Assembly: GCF_000739555.1 (NCBI RefSeq)
Contig: NZ_BBJN01000034.1
Coordinates: 1 to 36,769, forward strand
From: Halolamina rubra
GTDB taxonomy: Archaea > Halobacteriota > Halobacteria > Halobacteriales > Haloferacaceae
Length of the DNA stretch: 36,769 nucleotides
Reading direction: 5' to 3'
A program made the position numbers and the translations under genes. The notes below the pieces were generated by a model. That model was not told the origin of the DNA, did not search any database, and saw only the letters and a program-made list of their open reading frames with translations. Shown in pieces: positions 11,609 to 19,400 of this stretch (positions are counted from its first letter, which is position 1; every line of letters starts with the position of its first letter).

Positions 11609-11678
11609 GGTTGTCGGCGAGGCGAGCAGCCGGGGACGACCGAGGTTGTCGGCGAGGCGAGCAGCCGGGGACGACCGA
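11609..11678. repeat. Perfect 35-bp tandem repeat, two copies
   Basis: Positions 11609-11643 and 11644-11678 are identical. The unit begins ggttgtcggcgagg and ends ggggacgaccga. A partial third unit precedes it (cccggggacgactga), in which tga is the stop codon of the antiporter gene where later copies have cga. This suggests the array grew by slippage or unequal exchange from the end of the gene. Confidence 0.9.
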
Positions 11679-11691
11679 GCCGGCCGCGACA

Positions 11692-11702
11692 CACCCTTTA
11701 AC
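11692..11702 (+). promoter_or_regulatory. Probable promoter of the candidate RNA gene
   Basis: The sequence cacccttta followed by accgcc resembles haloarchaeal TATA boxes. A start about 25 bases downstream falls at the beginning of the hairpin-rich stretch. No open reading frame begins there, so the transcript would be non-coding. Confidence 0.4.
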
Positions 11703-11712
11703 CGCCTGCGTC

Positions 11713-11917
11713 GAGTAGGCTTACTCCGCGCCTTTAGTCCCCACCCGAGTACTCCCGACTGGGAGCGATGACAGCGTGGCGAACCCGGGCGCGGCACACC
11801 CGTCGCGAGAGCGACCGCCCGCCGGGGCGTACCCGGTCGCCCGGCACGAGGGTTAGCCAGCCGACGCGGCACGCAGCCCCGGGATGAGGCTGGCAGTTAG
11901 TGTTCCGGGCGACATTT
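11713..11917 (+). ncRNA. Candidate structured RNA gene whose 3' end holds the att site
   Basis: A series of perfect or near-perfect hairpins follows a TATA-like box: GAGTA-ggct-TACTC (11713-11726), CTCCC-gact-GGGAG (11752-11765), GTCGC-GAGA-GCGAC with a GNRA tetraloop (11802-11815), and CCAGCC/GGCTGG (11857-11862 with 11888-11893). The last is enclosed by a 9-bp stem, GTCGCCCGG (11836-11844) with CCGGGCGAC (11905-11913). An alternative hairpin uses 11822-11844. I cannot match it to tRNA, 5S, SRP or RNase P RNA: no T-loop, no SRP helix-8 motif, no RNase P core. The outermost 3' strand is the integration repeat, which is typical of RNA-gene att sites. The exact ends are guesses. Confidence 0.42.
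11901..11917. repeat. attL, left attachment repeat
   Basis: The 17-bp sequence tgttccgggcgacattt is identical to 33225-33241. The flanks differ on both sides (g before and c after here; c before and t after on the right), so the identity stops sharply. GC-rich chromosome lies to the left and AT-rich element DNA to the right. Confidence 0.85.
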
Positions 11918-11964
11918 CCCTGATTATAGATAACACTTATAAAGAACGCTCCTGAATTGGGTAT

Positions 11965-12606
11965 ATGAGCGAGACAAACCCCGACCGAATGATACGTCTG
12001 TATTTCGGTCAGCCGGGAGATCAGCGACCCACAAAGGAGGAGGTCGCTAACTTCATCACCGACGAAATGGGGCTCGTCCGCGGTGATGGGAACGACCCTC
12101 AGTGGTCGAAGGGTGTTGGGGAACTCGTCCAACGAGGGATGGAAGCCGAGAAGGATCTACTCGATGCTGTCAGTCACGACGAACGTGAACGACTCCAAGA
12201 GTTAGAGGAAGAAGTCAACAAGTACCGAGAACAGGTACAGCGTCTGAAAGCCCAGCTTGACCAACAGCGAGAAGAGGAGGGTCACCTCGACGCCGCCCGT
12301 CGTGTCCACCGAACTGAAGCCAGTATCCTTGAAATCCTGTGCCAAAACGAAGCCGCTGGTCAACATGCTGGCCCTGAGGGTATGAACTACGTCGAACTGT
12401 ACGATGTGGCCAGACTCACCGGCTACAACTTCGACACCGTTCTTCAGTACGCTCGAACCCTGTCCCGCCCCGAGTATGGGGCACATGTTCAACTCGACGA
12501 TTACGACGAGAAGGCAAAGGCCACGAGCCGGGATGCGTTCGAGGCCTATTGCGATGCCACGGACATCGATCCCGGCCTAATCCGCCGTCAGAACGGGCAA
12601 CTATGA
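11965..12606 (+). CDS. Coiled-coil protein coupled to the integrase; function unknown
   Basis: 213 residues. The N-terminus (RMIRLYFGQPGDQRPTKEEV) and C-terminus (about 120-210) look globular. Residues about 70-112 are a strongly charged coiled coil (ERERLQELEEEVNKYREQVQ and on). The C-terminal part (ASILEILCQNEAAG, then YVELYDVARLTGYNFDTVL) resembles a winged-helix layout. The stop overlaps the integrase ATG (ATGA), so the two are translationally coupled. ATG 11965 lies about 25-30 bases after acttataaag, fitting a leaderless start. It could be a recombination accessory or directionality protein, or a regulator; I do not recognise the family. Confidence 0.7.
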   Translation: MSETNPDRMIRLYFGQPGDQRPTKEEVANFITDEMGLVRGDGNDPQWSKGVGELVQRGMEAEKDLLDAVSHDERERLQELEEEVNKYREQVQRLKAQLDQQREEEGHLDAARRVHRTEASILEILCQNEAAGQHAGPEGMNYVELYDVARLTGYNFDTVLQYARTLSRPEYGAHVQLDDYDEKAKATSRDAFEAYCDATDIDPGLIRRQNGQL

Positions 12607-13688
12607 CTGAGAACGAGGTCCTGGCCGAGATTCGCGACGAATTGAAGGCTATCCGGGAGGAAAACCGAGCACTCCGAGAAGAGAATCGGGAACTGCGTAA
12701 AGAGCTACAGGAACACCGCAACGGAGACAACAAGCCAGATCCACCCGCGAACGACGACATAGTCAGCGAGTTCTTCACCGCTCAGAACTACGCGGAGTCA
12801 ACCGAACGTCCCTACCGCCTCTGTATCAAATACTTCCGCGAGTATCTCGAGGACAAGCCCCTGTGCGAGGTCACCGATCAGGAGGCACTTCGCTTCGCCG
12901 CTGAGTGGACTGGTCGCGATGGGGACACTGTCGCCACGAGCACTATGGAAACGTACCTTCAACGGGTGAAGAAGCTCTATGACTGGATGTGCGATCAAGA
13001 GTGGGGGCCAGAGTCGAATCAGGTGGAAGCCGCTCTAGGGACGTTCAAGAGTCAGAACAGTGCCCAACTCCGGCGGAGCGGGCAGCATACTGGTACCGCG
13101 TTGCAACCCCACGAATACACTGCCCTCCTGAAGTGGAATCGAACTCCGCGGATCTACGCCCTCCTGATGCTGGCGGCAAAAACCGGACTCCGCCGCAAGG
13201 AACTCGCGCTACTGAAGACAGAGGATGTCGATCTGGACGCGAAAAAGCTGTACAACCGCTCGCCGAAAGGAGTGGGGGAGACTCGGCTCGCAAAGAACGA
13301 TGCCGATCACAAGCTGTTAGACGACGAAACGGTGACCGCGGTTCGTGACTGGCTAGAGACGCGTGATGATGAAACCGACTGGCTCTTCCCGAATGGACAA
13401 GGAGACCACGTTTCCTCGATGACCATTTCTCGCTGGGTCGGAAAAGCAACTGATCGCGTGGTGGAGGCAACTAACGACGATGAACTTGCAGAGACCATCG
13501 ACGAGTTTACGCCTCATGATGCCCGCCGGTGTTTCACGACTTGGCTGAACCGGGGAGGGTGCCCCCGTGACGTTATCAAGGCGCTTCGTGGAGACGCTGA
13601 TGGAGATATGGTTACGTTATATACGCAACTCGGAGAAGACGAAATCCGGGAGGAGTACGAATCTGCAATGCCTGTAATTGGCGTCTAA
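12603..13688 (+). CDS. int: Tyrosine recombinase (integrase)
   Basis: 361 residues. An unusual N-terminal coiled coil (about 5-38, IREENRALREENRELRKEL) precedes a SAM-like core-binding domain (about 50-150) and the catalytic domain. Catalytic residues: Arg197 in TGLRRKEL, probable Lys231 in RLAKND, His305 and Arg308 in TPHDARR, and nucleophile Tyr340 in VTLYTQLG. The usual second His/Trp (LGH) appears replaced in ALRGDADGD. The likely role is excision and integration at the flanking 17-bp repeats. The gene lies next to attL, and its start overlaps the coiled-coil gene by 4 bases. ATG 12603 is preferred over an upstream in-frame start because of this coupling. Confidence 0.93.
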   Translation: MTENEVLAEIRDELKAIREENRALREENRELRKELQEHRNGDNKPDPPANDDIVSEFFTAQNYAESTERPYRLCIKYFREYLEDKPLCEVTDQEALRFAAEWTGRDGDTVATSTMETYLQRVKKLYDWMCDQEWGPESNQVEAALGTFKSQNSAQLRRSGQHTGTALQPHEYTALLKWNRTPRIYALLMLAAKTGLRRKELALLKTEDVDLDAKKLYNRSPKGVGETRLAKNDADHKLLDDETVTAVRDWLETRDDETDWLFPNGQGDHVSSMTISRWVGKATDRVVEATNDDELAETIDEFTPHDARRCFTTWLNRGGCPRDVIKALRGDADGDMVTLYTQLGEDEIREEYESAMPVIGV

Positions 13689-13959
13689 AGGGGTGATTCT
13701 ATCCCGCATGGCGGGGCTCACGCCCATCTGGACAAGCATTTCGACTAAGCGACGCTATTGGAACAAGCGCTCACCTTCCGGTCTCTACTGATGACGCCGG
13801 GCCAGCGCTGCTGACAGCAGGGCCGGAATAGTGTACTGGCTGGCGAACAGAAGTATTTACAAACCAACAAGTAAATTACTAAATACAATAACTCAGGGAT
13901 ACAGCACTACCCGCCAGAGGCATCGCTCCCAGACCAACGACAACGAACAAACGAAATCT
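13689..13959. promoter_or_regulatory. Intergenic region with repeat motif and promoter
   Basis: About 270 bases without a gene. It contains the palindrome ctgctgacagcag (13808-13820), which includes the CTGACAGCA motif shared with the repeats at 19.4, 28.6 and 31.2 kb. An AT-rich stretch follows (gtatttacaaacc and taaattactaaatac, about 13853-13892) that probably holds the promoter of the next gene. Confidence 0.45.
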
Positions 13960-14688
13960 ATGAGCAACGATACGAACGACCTTGGAAAGCCACTCGACAA
14001 CAACATGACTAAGGGCGGGTTCTCGCGCTACACGATGGCCAGCCTCTTGCAGAAGGCTGTCCGTCGAGGTGATCGAGAACGCGCATCGTTCGCGGCCTTC
14101 GAACTGTGCCGATCAGGGTACAGCTGGAACGCATGGGATAGGCTTCAAGTTACGATGATAGAAGACAACCGCCTCTCGATCACCGAGGCCGACCTACTCC
14201 CTGCCATCGAACGACTGCGACAGCTCGCCACGAAGAAGTGGGATCCGGACGAGGGGATGGGAATCGCCTGTGCTATGCGGGCTGCCAGTCTCCTTGCTGA
14301 GGCCGAGTCGGCTCGAGAACTCCTCCCGATGAAGAATTGGTGGCTGGAGATCGCCGGAGATCGGATGAAGTCACTTCACCGTGGTGAACAACCAGATCAC
14401 GACTTCCCCGTACAGCCAGAGAGCAAAGACCTGGGGGAGCTGGGCTACGTTACAAATGACACCCATACAGCAGCAGGGTCCCGGGCAGGTCGAAATATGG
14501 CGCACTATCTGATCGAGTCGAGCCGGACAACCGACCCATCAGAACTCGGCCAGCAGTACCAGAGACTCATCATGGAGCACGAGATCAGCTACGACCTCAC
14601 TGACGAGCAGATCGACCACGGAATGACACCCGTCCCCGACGACGAACCCTGGGATCACTCTCGCGAAATTGGGTTCCCACGACACTGA
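13960..14688 (+). CDS. MgsA/RarA C-terminal-like protein
   Basis: 242 residues from ATG 13960. The central helical part (SLLQKAVRRGDRERASFAAF, then ELCRSGY-WNAWDRL, then EDNRLSI) resembles the C-terminal domain of RarA/MgsA AAA+ proteins (KAIRRGDxxxAxxWAxRL...ED). There is no Walker motif, so only that domain is present. Similar stand-alone proteins occur in plasmids and viruses and may act at replication forks, but the function is not established here. The frame is open to GTG 13831, but that start lies upstream of the AT-rich promoter. The acidic C-terminus has no recognised motif. Confidence 0.6.
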   Translation: MSNDTNDLGKPLDNNMTKGGFSRYTMASLLQKAVRRGDRERASFAAFELCRSGYSWNAWDRLQVTMIEDNRLSITEADLLPAIERLRQLATKKWDPDEGMGIACAMRAASLLAEAESARELLPMKNWWLEIAGDRMKSLHRGEQPDHDFPVQPESKDLGELGYVTNDTHTAAGSRAGRNMAHYLIESSRTTDPSELGQQYQRLIMEHEISYDLTDEQIDHGMTPVPDDEPWDHSREIGFPRH

Positions 14689-14723
14689 GCTAACCCCTCC
14701 CCGGGTTGGCCTCCCACCCCAGG

Positions 14724-14740
14724 ATGGTTCGTCGAACCAT
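14724..14740. other. Perfect hairpin ATGGTTC-gtc-GAACCAT in the intergenic gap
   Basis: A 7-bp stem with a 3-base loop lies just after the MgsA-like gene, in a 239-base gap before the convergent nuclease gene. It may act as a terminator or stabiliser; no T-run follows it on the plus strand. Confidence 0.4.
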
Positions 14741-14927
14741 AGGGGACCGCGGCCACTTTCACTCGAACACACGAATAGCACGACCAGCCCGACCTGCGAG
14801 TACCGGAATACTGCGTGCGATGTGTCTCAAGCACATCCGGCACCCGTGAGACGGGTTAGAGATTGATAGACTACGGACGGATCACGGGCGTTTCGACTGA
14901 GCGGAATCTGCTTTAGCCACCTTTCGA

Positions 14928-16010
14928 TTACTGTGGTGGGGCCCCGAACACCTCGTGACTGAGTTCAACGAGAAGGGCGAACGTCTCGGCGATCTCGTCG
15001 AGTACCTCATCTTGATTCAGCGGTTCGAAGCTGTCCATCTCCCAGGTGAACATAACCACTCGATGGCGTGAGCGCGTGTGGCTCACCTCGAAGCCGTGCT
15101 CCTCGAACAGGTCCGCATGCTCCCGGATCGTCTCGACTGCGTCCTCGTCGTTATCGACATCGAGGGTCACTCGAACCTGTCCATCGGTCCGCGGCTTGAC
15201 TCGTAGACTGAACTCGACTGCCTCTGGATGATCCGGATGTTCTGAGTGGAGTCGCGGCTCTCTACTGTCGAAGGAATTGACGAGCTCACCGAGAGTCGAG
15301 CCGCCGACGAGCGACTGAATCTGTGGATAGACACGTTCGAGAATCTCACGGTTGACCTCGTCGTAGGTGGGGTTGCCGACGCGACTCGGACGCACCCGCC
15401 TGTCATCGTAATCAACCACGACTGTCGTTGCCAAGGTCTCCGATGCACCGTCGGCAGACTCGAACAGTTGCACCTCCTGTGCTTGGAGATGTAGGCCTTG
15501 GTCCTGGAGATAGCGGACGTTCTCCGCGGTTTGCCCTGTGATGGTCTCGGCGACGATGACCATCCGCTGATACTGGTTGTAGTCCCTGGGCTTGAGCACC
15601 CGCCCGAAGACTGCCTCGAAGGCATCGTCCAGCGACTCGGCAGGGATGAGTGATTCATCGACAGCCCACTCGCCACTCCGGATCTGCTGTTGGTACTCCT
15701 GGTAGAGTTCGTTCAGGTCGTCGTAGTCGCACGGGCCAAGGGCTCGCGCGTAGTTCTGTGGCTGGCTGAGAATCGTTTCCTCACTTGCGCTTCCGGTCCC
15801 GCTGAGTCCCTTCTTGAGCTCGAACACGATGACGTTCCCGTACTGATCGAGTCCGACGAGATCCGGAAGGCCAGGGTCGAGACTCGGCTGACGACTGAAA
15901 ATGAACACCGGTTCGTCCAGAAGCGCCTCGGGAGCCGCGTTGAGGATCTGTTCTAACTCGAACTCGCTCTCAAAGTGTGTTTGTTCATGCGGTTCCGTCT
16001 GGACTGGCAT
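14928..16010 (-). CDS. NucS-like PD-(D/E)XK nuclease
   Basis: 360 residues from ATG 16010. The N-terminal half holds a PD-(D/E)XK nuclease core: an upstream Glu in FELEQILNAAPEALL, then PDLVGLDQYGNVIVFELKKG with Asp, Glu and Lys spaced as in NucS/EndoMS-like enzymes. The remainder (about 150-360) has no motif I recognise and is acidic, ending in a helix (VLDEIAETFALLVELSHEVF). It is probably a DNA endonuclease for defence or mismatch/branched DNA. A longer TTG-start version (16079) is possible because the TATA-like TATAAAAG lies only about 15 bases upstream of that codon. It is divergent from a PadR-type regulator that may control it. Confidence 0.72.
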   Translation of the reverse strand: MPVQTEPHEQTHFESEFELEQILNAAPEALLDEPVFIFSRQPSLDPGLPDLVGLDQYGNVIVFELKKGLSGTGSASEETILSQPQNYARALGPCDYDDLNELYQEYQQQIRSGEWAVDESLIPAESLDDAFEAVFGRVLKPRDYNQYQRMVIVAETITGQTAENVRYLQDQGLHLQAQEVQLFESADGASETLATTVVVDYDDRRVRPSRVGNPTYDEVNREILERVYPQIQSLVGGSTLGELVNSFDSREPRLHSEHPDHPEAVEFSLRVKPRTDGQVRVTLDVDNDEDAVETIREHADLFEEHGFEVSHTRSRHRVVMFTWEMDSFEPLNQDEVLDEIAETFALLVELSHEVFGAPPQ

Positions 16011-16089
16011 CGTGGTTTGGTCTACGTCAAAGAGTCGCACCCGTCTCACAAGGGAGACGAATATGTTAGACTTTTCCAACCGGTTGGGG

Positions 16090-16106
16090 ATCCCTTTTAT
16101 ATTCTC
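16090..16106. promoter_or_regulatory. Shared divergent TATA element
   Basis: The sequence tcccttttatattctc reads as TTTATATT on the plus strand, about 35 bases before the PadR-type ATG at 16137. On the minus strand it reads as ATATAAAAGG, about 80 bases before ATG 16010. One AT-rich box seems to serve both genes, so only one direction may fire at a time. Confidence 0.5.
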
Positions 16107-16136
16107 TATCTCAAATCGCTCTGGATTTTCTGGTGG

Positions 16137-16385
16137 ATGAGTCTAATCGGCGAGACAAAGTTAGCCATCTTGCGGGAACTCCAAGACGGTCCATCTCACG
16201 GCTACGTGATTGCGGGAGCGGTGGGTATCTCGTCCGGTGGCGTCTATACGCATCTCGATGAACTCGAACAGGAGGGTATGATTGAGGTCGTTGAGGTGAG
16301 CGAGGAGGGTCGTGGTAAGAAATACTACGGGCTGACCGAAGCCGGTGAGCTCCTCGTGCGGTCGTTCGAAAAAGCGAACAGCTGA
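16137..16385 (+). CDS. PadR-like winged-helix transcriptional regulator
   Basis: 82 residues, a single winged-helix domain: LAILRELQDGPSHGYVIAGA, then SSGGVYTHLDELEQEGMIE, then a wing ending GRGKKYYGLTEAGELL. These are the diagnostic PadR motifs (HGY, GxxYxxLxxLxxxG, YxLTxxG). There is no effector domain. The longer open frame upstream is not credible, as it runs through the promoter. It probably represses itself and the divergent nuclease gene through the shared TATA box; this is inference from layout. Confidence 0.85.
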   Translation: MSLIGETKLAILRELQDGPSHGYVIAGAVGISSGGVYTHLDELEQEGMIEVVEVSEEGRGKKYYGLTEAGELLVRSFEKANS

Positions 16386-16435
16386 CCCGGTGAAAACTGG
16401 TATTAAGGGAGTAACCCGTCTATTAATTCAGAATT

Positions 16436-16567
16436 ATGGAGATCACAACCGTCAGCATCGACAAATCGACGCGGGACGGGCTCCGCTCGATCAAGGAGAA
16501 ACATGAGTTCGAACACTACGACGCTACTGTGTCGTGGCTCATCGAGGAGGTGGAGACTGAGAACTAA
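16436..16567 (+). CDS. Small ribbon-helix-helix-like protein (43 residues)
   Basis: It starts MEITTVSIDKSTRDGLRSIK and ends WLIEEVETEN. A short N-terminal strand (TTVSID) followed by two helices fits the CopG/VapB-type RHH fold used by antitoxins and small repressors. A TATA-like ggtattaagg lies about 27 bases before ATG 16436, giving its own leaderless promoter. No obvious toxin gene follows directly, so it may be a stand-alone repressor; toxin-antitoxin use is not supported. Confidence 0.65.
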   Translation: MEITTVSIDKSTRDGLRSIKEKHEFEHYDATVSWLIEEVETEN

Positions 16568-16583
16568 GCGGTTAGCTGGGAAC

Positions 16584-16611
16584 CGCCGAGCATAAGGGAG
16601 GATGCTCGGCG
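16584..16611. terminator. Perfect 10-bp hairpin after the RHH-like gene
   Basis: CGCCGAGCAT (16584-16593) pairs with ATGCTCGGCG (16602-16611) around the 8-base loop aagggagg, starting 16 bases after the stop codon. There is no T-run on the plus strand. It may be a terminator, an RNA-stability element or an operator. A second small palindrome, GCCTG-gat-CAGGC, follows at about 16640. Confidence 0.45.
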
Positions 16612-16748
16612 ACACGTAGCCAGAGGCCACGGGAACATGCCTGGATCAGGCCTTCCATGTACTCCTTGTACGTGGAGTGGCTTGGCGGTTTCGCCCACCC
16701 CGATTGGCCCGGCTGGGCCCAGCTTGCTGTTGCCATTATTAGCCTACG

Positions 16749-19370
16749 ATGACAGGATCAGATGCCAACGACACGGGGATCGGCTACCCGAAGCCAGAAG
16801 ACCGTCCGTTCGGACTCCGCGCGTGCAAGCCCCCGGCTCGAAATGCCGTTCCCCTCGATAAGGAGGCACGGCGACAGGAGCTTCAAAACGAGCGGTATGA
16901 AGCATGGAAGGCGCGTGATGAACTCGAAATTTGGGGCGACGATCCTGGCCTCGGTAAAACAACAAATATTGCTATCGGGGCTGAACAGCAAGAGGACACG
17001 CTCGTGTTTTATTTCCCACAGCACGAGAACGCACACGAGTTTCGAGCGGATGCCGCAAAGCCTGATCCACACCTCCATCTAAAGGGTCCGGATCAGCCCA
17101 TCGAATCCGAGTGTATGGATGCGAAGGTAGCTGGCACCCGTTGTGAGACCCACGGCAACCGGGACAACTGTCCGCGGATGTGCTCCGTGTTTGATTTACC
17201 CAGCGATAATGCGGTTCGAGAGCGGTTCGAGCTCATCGCCGAGGAACGCGGCACCAAAACAGCACACGATGTGGTCAACCCACACGATGACGACGAGGAT
17301 TGTCCGTGGGAAGACCAGTGGGATACCTTAGAGAAGATTAATGATCGCGACGGATCAGCGATCGTCGTTACCGTATTTAATTACATGAGCTCGGTCAATA
17401 CGGTCGGGTACAACGTCCTCGACGATGTTCAGAGTCTATTCGAAGACACAACGCATCTATCTCAGTCAGACCTCGAAAACGTAAGTCAAACGCTGGCGGA
17501 GTTATCGACAGACTCGGCGATCTCCTCTGTCATCGATGAGATAGCGTTATTCATAACCGACGTTATCGACGTGCTCAGACAGAACCGTCGTCAGTCGGAT
17601 GACCCGCTCGAATTTAGGGACCTCGACCCGCCAACAATTTCTATTGAACAGGACACTTGGATCGGTCGGCGAATCGGCGATGAGATTGACCCGGTTGCTG
17701 AGGCCCTGGCATGGGTGAAACATGCCTACCATGAGATGCTTCTTGGCGGGACCGTCTCTGTGGATGGCGTACTTCAGCGTCAGGTCGATCTCGCTAACTG
17801 GGACTATGTGCCCCTTGGACTGGATGCGGTCTTTGCGGCCGCCGCTGAAGCCGGTCTGGACGACGAATCAGCACGACGCGCTATAGCCACCTCACCCGGA
17901 GTCGAAGACTGTCCTGCGTGCGGAAACGTCTCAAAGTTCTGTATCCGGACTGGACGGTCTTCGGCTGACCCACTGCTCACCGACCGTGATGTAGGGATGC
18001 ACGTATGTGGTTCGTGCGGATGGCACGAGAATGATGATCCACTCACCGAAACGGTTGGTGAGCTCCCGAGAGTGATAGCATGGGCCGACGAAGATGATCC
18101 CCGAAAACGACGGCCCGAATATGAGCTGTACTATCAGAAGCTTCCTCTGACGAGCGACCTGCCTGCGCCGAGCCAGACGCTCATCCTTGATGCGACTCCG
18201 ACAAAGCAGAAGTACGCCCTGCTGTTCGGCCTCGACAAGGACGATGTAGTTGTCACCGGCAATGAGCCAGTAAGGCTGAACGCGAACATCACGCAAATCT
18301 ACAACGGACAGTACCACCAGCACACGCTTGAGAACGCCAGATCGGAACGGAAAGAGCAATTCAACACGGTCATCGGGACAGCGGCTGAGTGCCACGACGG
18401 AGTTCTTGTAGTCAGCCATCGAGGGAACGACTCGTTCCTGGATGTAGACGAGCACGACTGGATGTACTTCCACGCCGGGCGTGGCTTGAACCGAACAGAG
18501 CCCGAGGCGGTCGTGGTTGTCGGCGCACCTCACGCGAATGAAAAAGACCTCAGGCGCAAGGCAAAGCTCCTTGCTGTAGACCGTGAGGATGTCCGAATCG
18601 GCGGGATAGAGTATAGCTCACGGCGGAATGAAGAGGGAGAATTAGCCGCCGAGCCTCCGATATATCGGAAATATTACTACGAGGATGAGACGGGGAGTGG
18701 CCGGGCTATCGCCACGAAGCACTACTCCGGATTAGTAGGTGATCTGTTCCGAGACACCCGAGAGCACGAGATCGTTCAGTTGGCCCACCGGCTCCGACCG
18801 GCGATCTCTGATGAGAGAAAGTTTATCTACCTTCTGACAAACGTTCCGACAGAGCTCCCCGTCGATACGCTTGCCGATCTCTCGGAACTCGCGGATCCGA
18901 TTTATGAACAGGTCGGGATTTCCGAAGGAGCCATCAAACTCCTGCGAATCTGCGTTGAGCTATATGACCATGGCCGTGCCGGAACGAAGGATGATCTCTT
19001 CTACGAGTGGGACAAAGAGACGTTCACGGCGACGGTCAACCAATTCTACGATCTCGCTACGAATCACAGCGGGGGGGTTGATGTAACCAAACGTCAATTC
19101 CGCGACTACCTCGACGAACTCAGATCGCTTGGCCTGGTCGAACGCGACGGGTACCAACAGCGAGCCGGGTGGCTCCATCGGGTAGATCTCCCTACCTCGA
19201 AGCAGGCGTTATTAGTAGTAGATAATAATAGCAATTTCGAAGTAGACGCAGTCTGGCGATTATCCGAAAAGATTGAGAGTACAGATGGGTCGGCAGAGTG
19301 GGTAGAATGGGCCACAGAGCAGTTTGGCGTCTCGGGCGAACCTGATACAGAGAGTACCGTCCAAATGTGA
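16749..19370 (+). CDS. Large helicase-like P-loop protein, probable replication protein of the element
   Basis: 873 residues. Walker A is at about residues 62-72 (GDDPGLGKTT). A Cys/His cluster near 125-145 (CMDAKVAGTRCETHGNRDNC) may bind metal. A zinc-ribbon-like CPACGNVSKFC...CGSCGW lies near 395-430. Later come LILDATPTKQK, a possible motif II/III region (Asp-Ala instead of DEAD), and VVSHRGNDSFLDVD with the Arg-rich LAHRLRPAIS, like the C-terminal helicase half. The C-terminus is winged-helix (VTKRQFRDYLDELRSLGLVE). Plasmid/virus Rep-type helicases of haloarchaea have this layout, so replication is likely but unproven. The last ~60 codons overlap an inverted repeat (19196-19242) found again outside genes at 28.5 and 31.1 kb. 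Confidence 0.65.
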   Translation: MTGSDANDTGIGYPKPEDRPFGLRACKPPARNAVPLDKEARRQELQNERYEAWKARDELEIWGDDPGLGKTTNIAIGAEQQEDTLVFYFPQHENAHEFRADAAKPDPHLHLKGPDQPIESECMDAKVAGTRCETHGNRDNCPRMCSVFDLPSDNAVRERFELIAEERGTKTAHDVVNPHDDDEDCPWEDQWDTLEKINDRDGSAIVVTVFNYMSSVNTVGYNVLDDVQSLFEDTTHLSQSDLENVSQTLAELSTDSAISSVIDEIALFITDVIDVLRQNRRQSDDPLEFRDLDPPTISIEQDTWIGRRIGDEIDPVAEALAWVKHAYHEMLLGGTVSVDGVLQRQVDLANWDYVPLGLDAVFAAAAEAGLDDESARRAIATSPGVEDCPACGNVSKFCIRTGRSSADPLLTDRDVGMHVCGSCGWHENDDPLTETVGELPRVIAWADEDDPRKRRPEYELYYQKLPLTSDLPAPSQTLILDATPTKQKYALLFGLDKDDVVVTGNEPVRLNANITQIYNGQYHQHTLENARSERKEQFNTVIGTAAECHDGVLVVSHRGNDSFLDVDEHDWMYFHAGRGLNRTEPEAVVVVGAPHANEKDLRRKAKLLAVDREDVRIGGIEYSSRRNEEGELAAEPPIYRKYYYEDETGSGRAIATKHYSGLVGDLFRDTREHEIVQLAHRLRPAISDERKFIYLLTNVPTELPVDTLADLSELADPIYEQVGISEGAIKLLRICVELYDHGRAGTKDDLFYEWDKETFTATVNQFYDLATNHSGGVDVTKRQFRDYLDELRSLGLVERDGYQQRAGWLHRVDLPTSKQALLVVDNNSNFEVDAVWRLSEKIESTDGSAEWVEWATEQFGVSGEPDTESTVQM
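19196..19242. repeat. Inverted repeat, copy A (inside the helicase gene's 3' end)
   Basis: Left arm CTCGAAGCAGGCGTTATTA (19196-19214) and right arm TAATAATAGCAATTTCGAAG (19223-19242) are imperfect inverted copies: TTATTA/TAATAA and TCGA cores match, the middle differs. The related copies lie at 28537-28581 and 31130-31177. Here the repeat codes for residues near SKQALLVVDNNSNFEVD. Confidence 0.7.
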
Positions 19371-19400
19371 CGGACCACCACACAAGGACCCGATAAGAGG

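Noticed and set aside
11700..11917. tRNA, SRP RNA or RNase P RNA at the attachment site
   Set aside because: No T-loop (GGTTC-type) or acceptor layout, no SRP helix-8 motif, and no RNase P core; only a general structured RNA can be proposed.
11734..12132. Minus-strand open frame across attL
   Set aside because: Its left part is antisense to hairpin-rich DNA and its right part antisense to a good gene; no family-like features.
12165..12173. TGCTGTCAG inside the coiled-coil gene as another repeat copy
   Set aside because: It lacks the inverted partner and the central inverted repeat, and one chance coding match is expected at this frequency.
16436..16748. Toxin-antitoxin pair with the RHH-like protein as antitoxin
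   Set aside because: No toxin-like gene adjoins it; the next gene is a large helicase-like protein 180 bases away with hairpins between.
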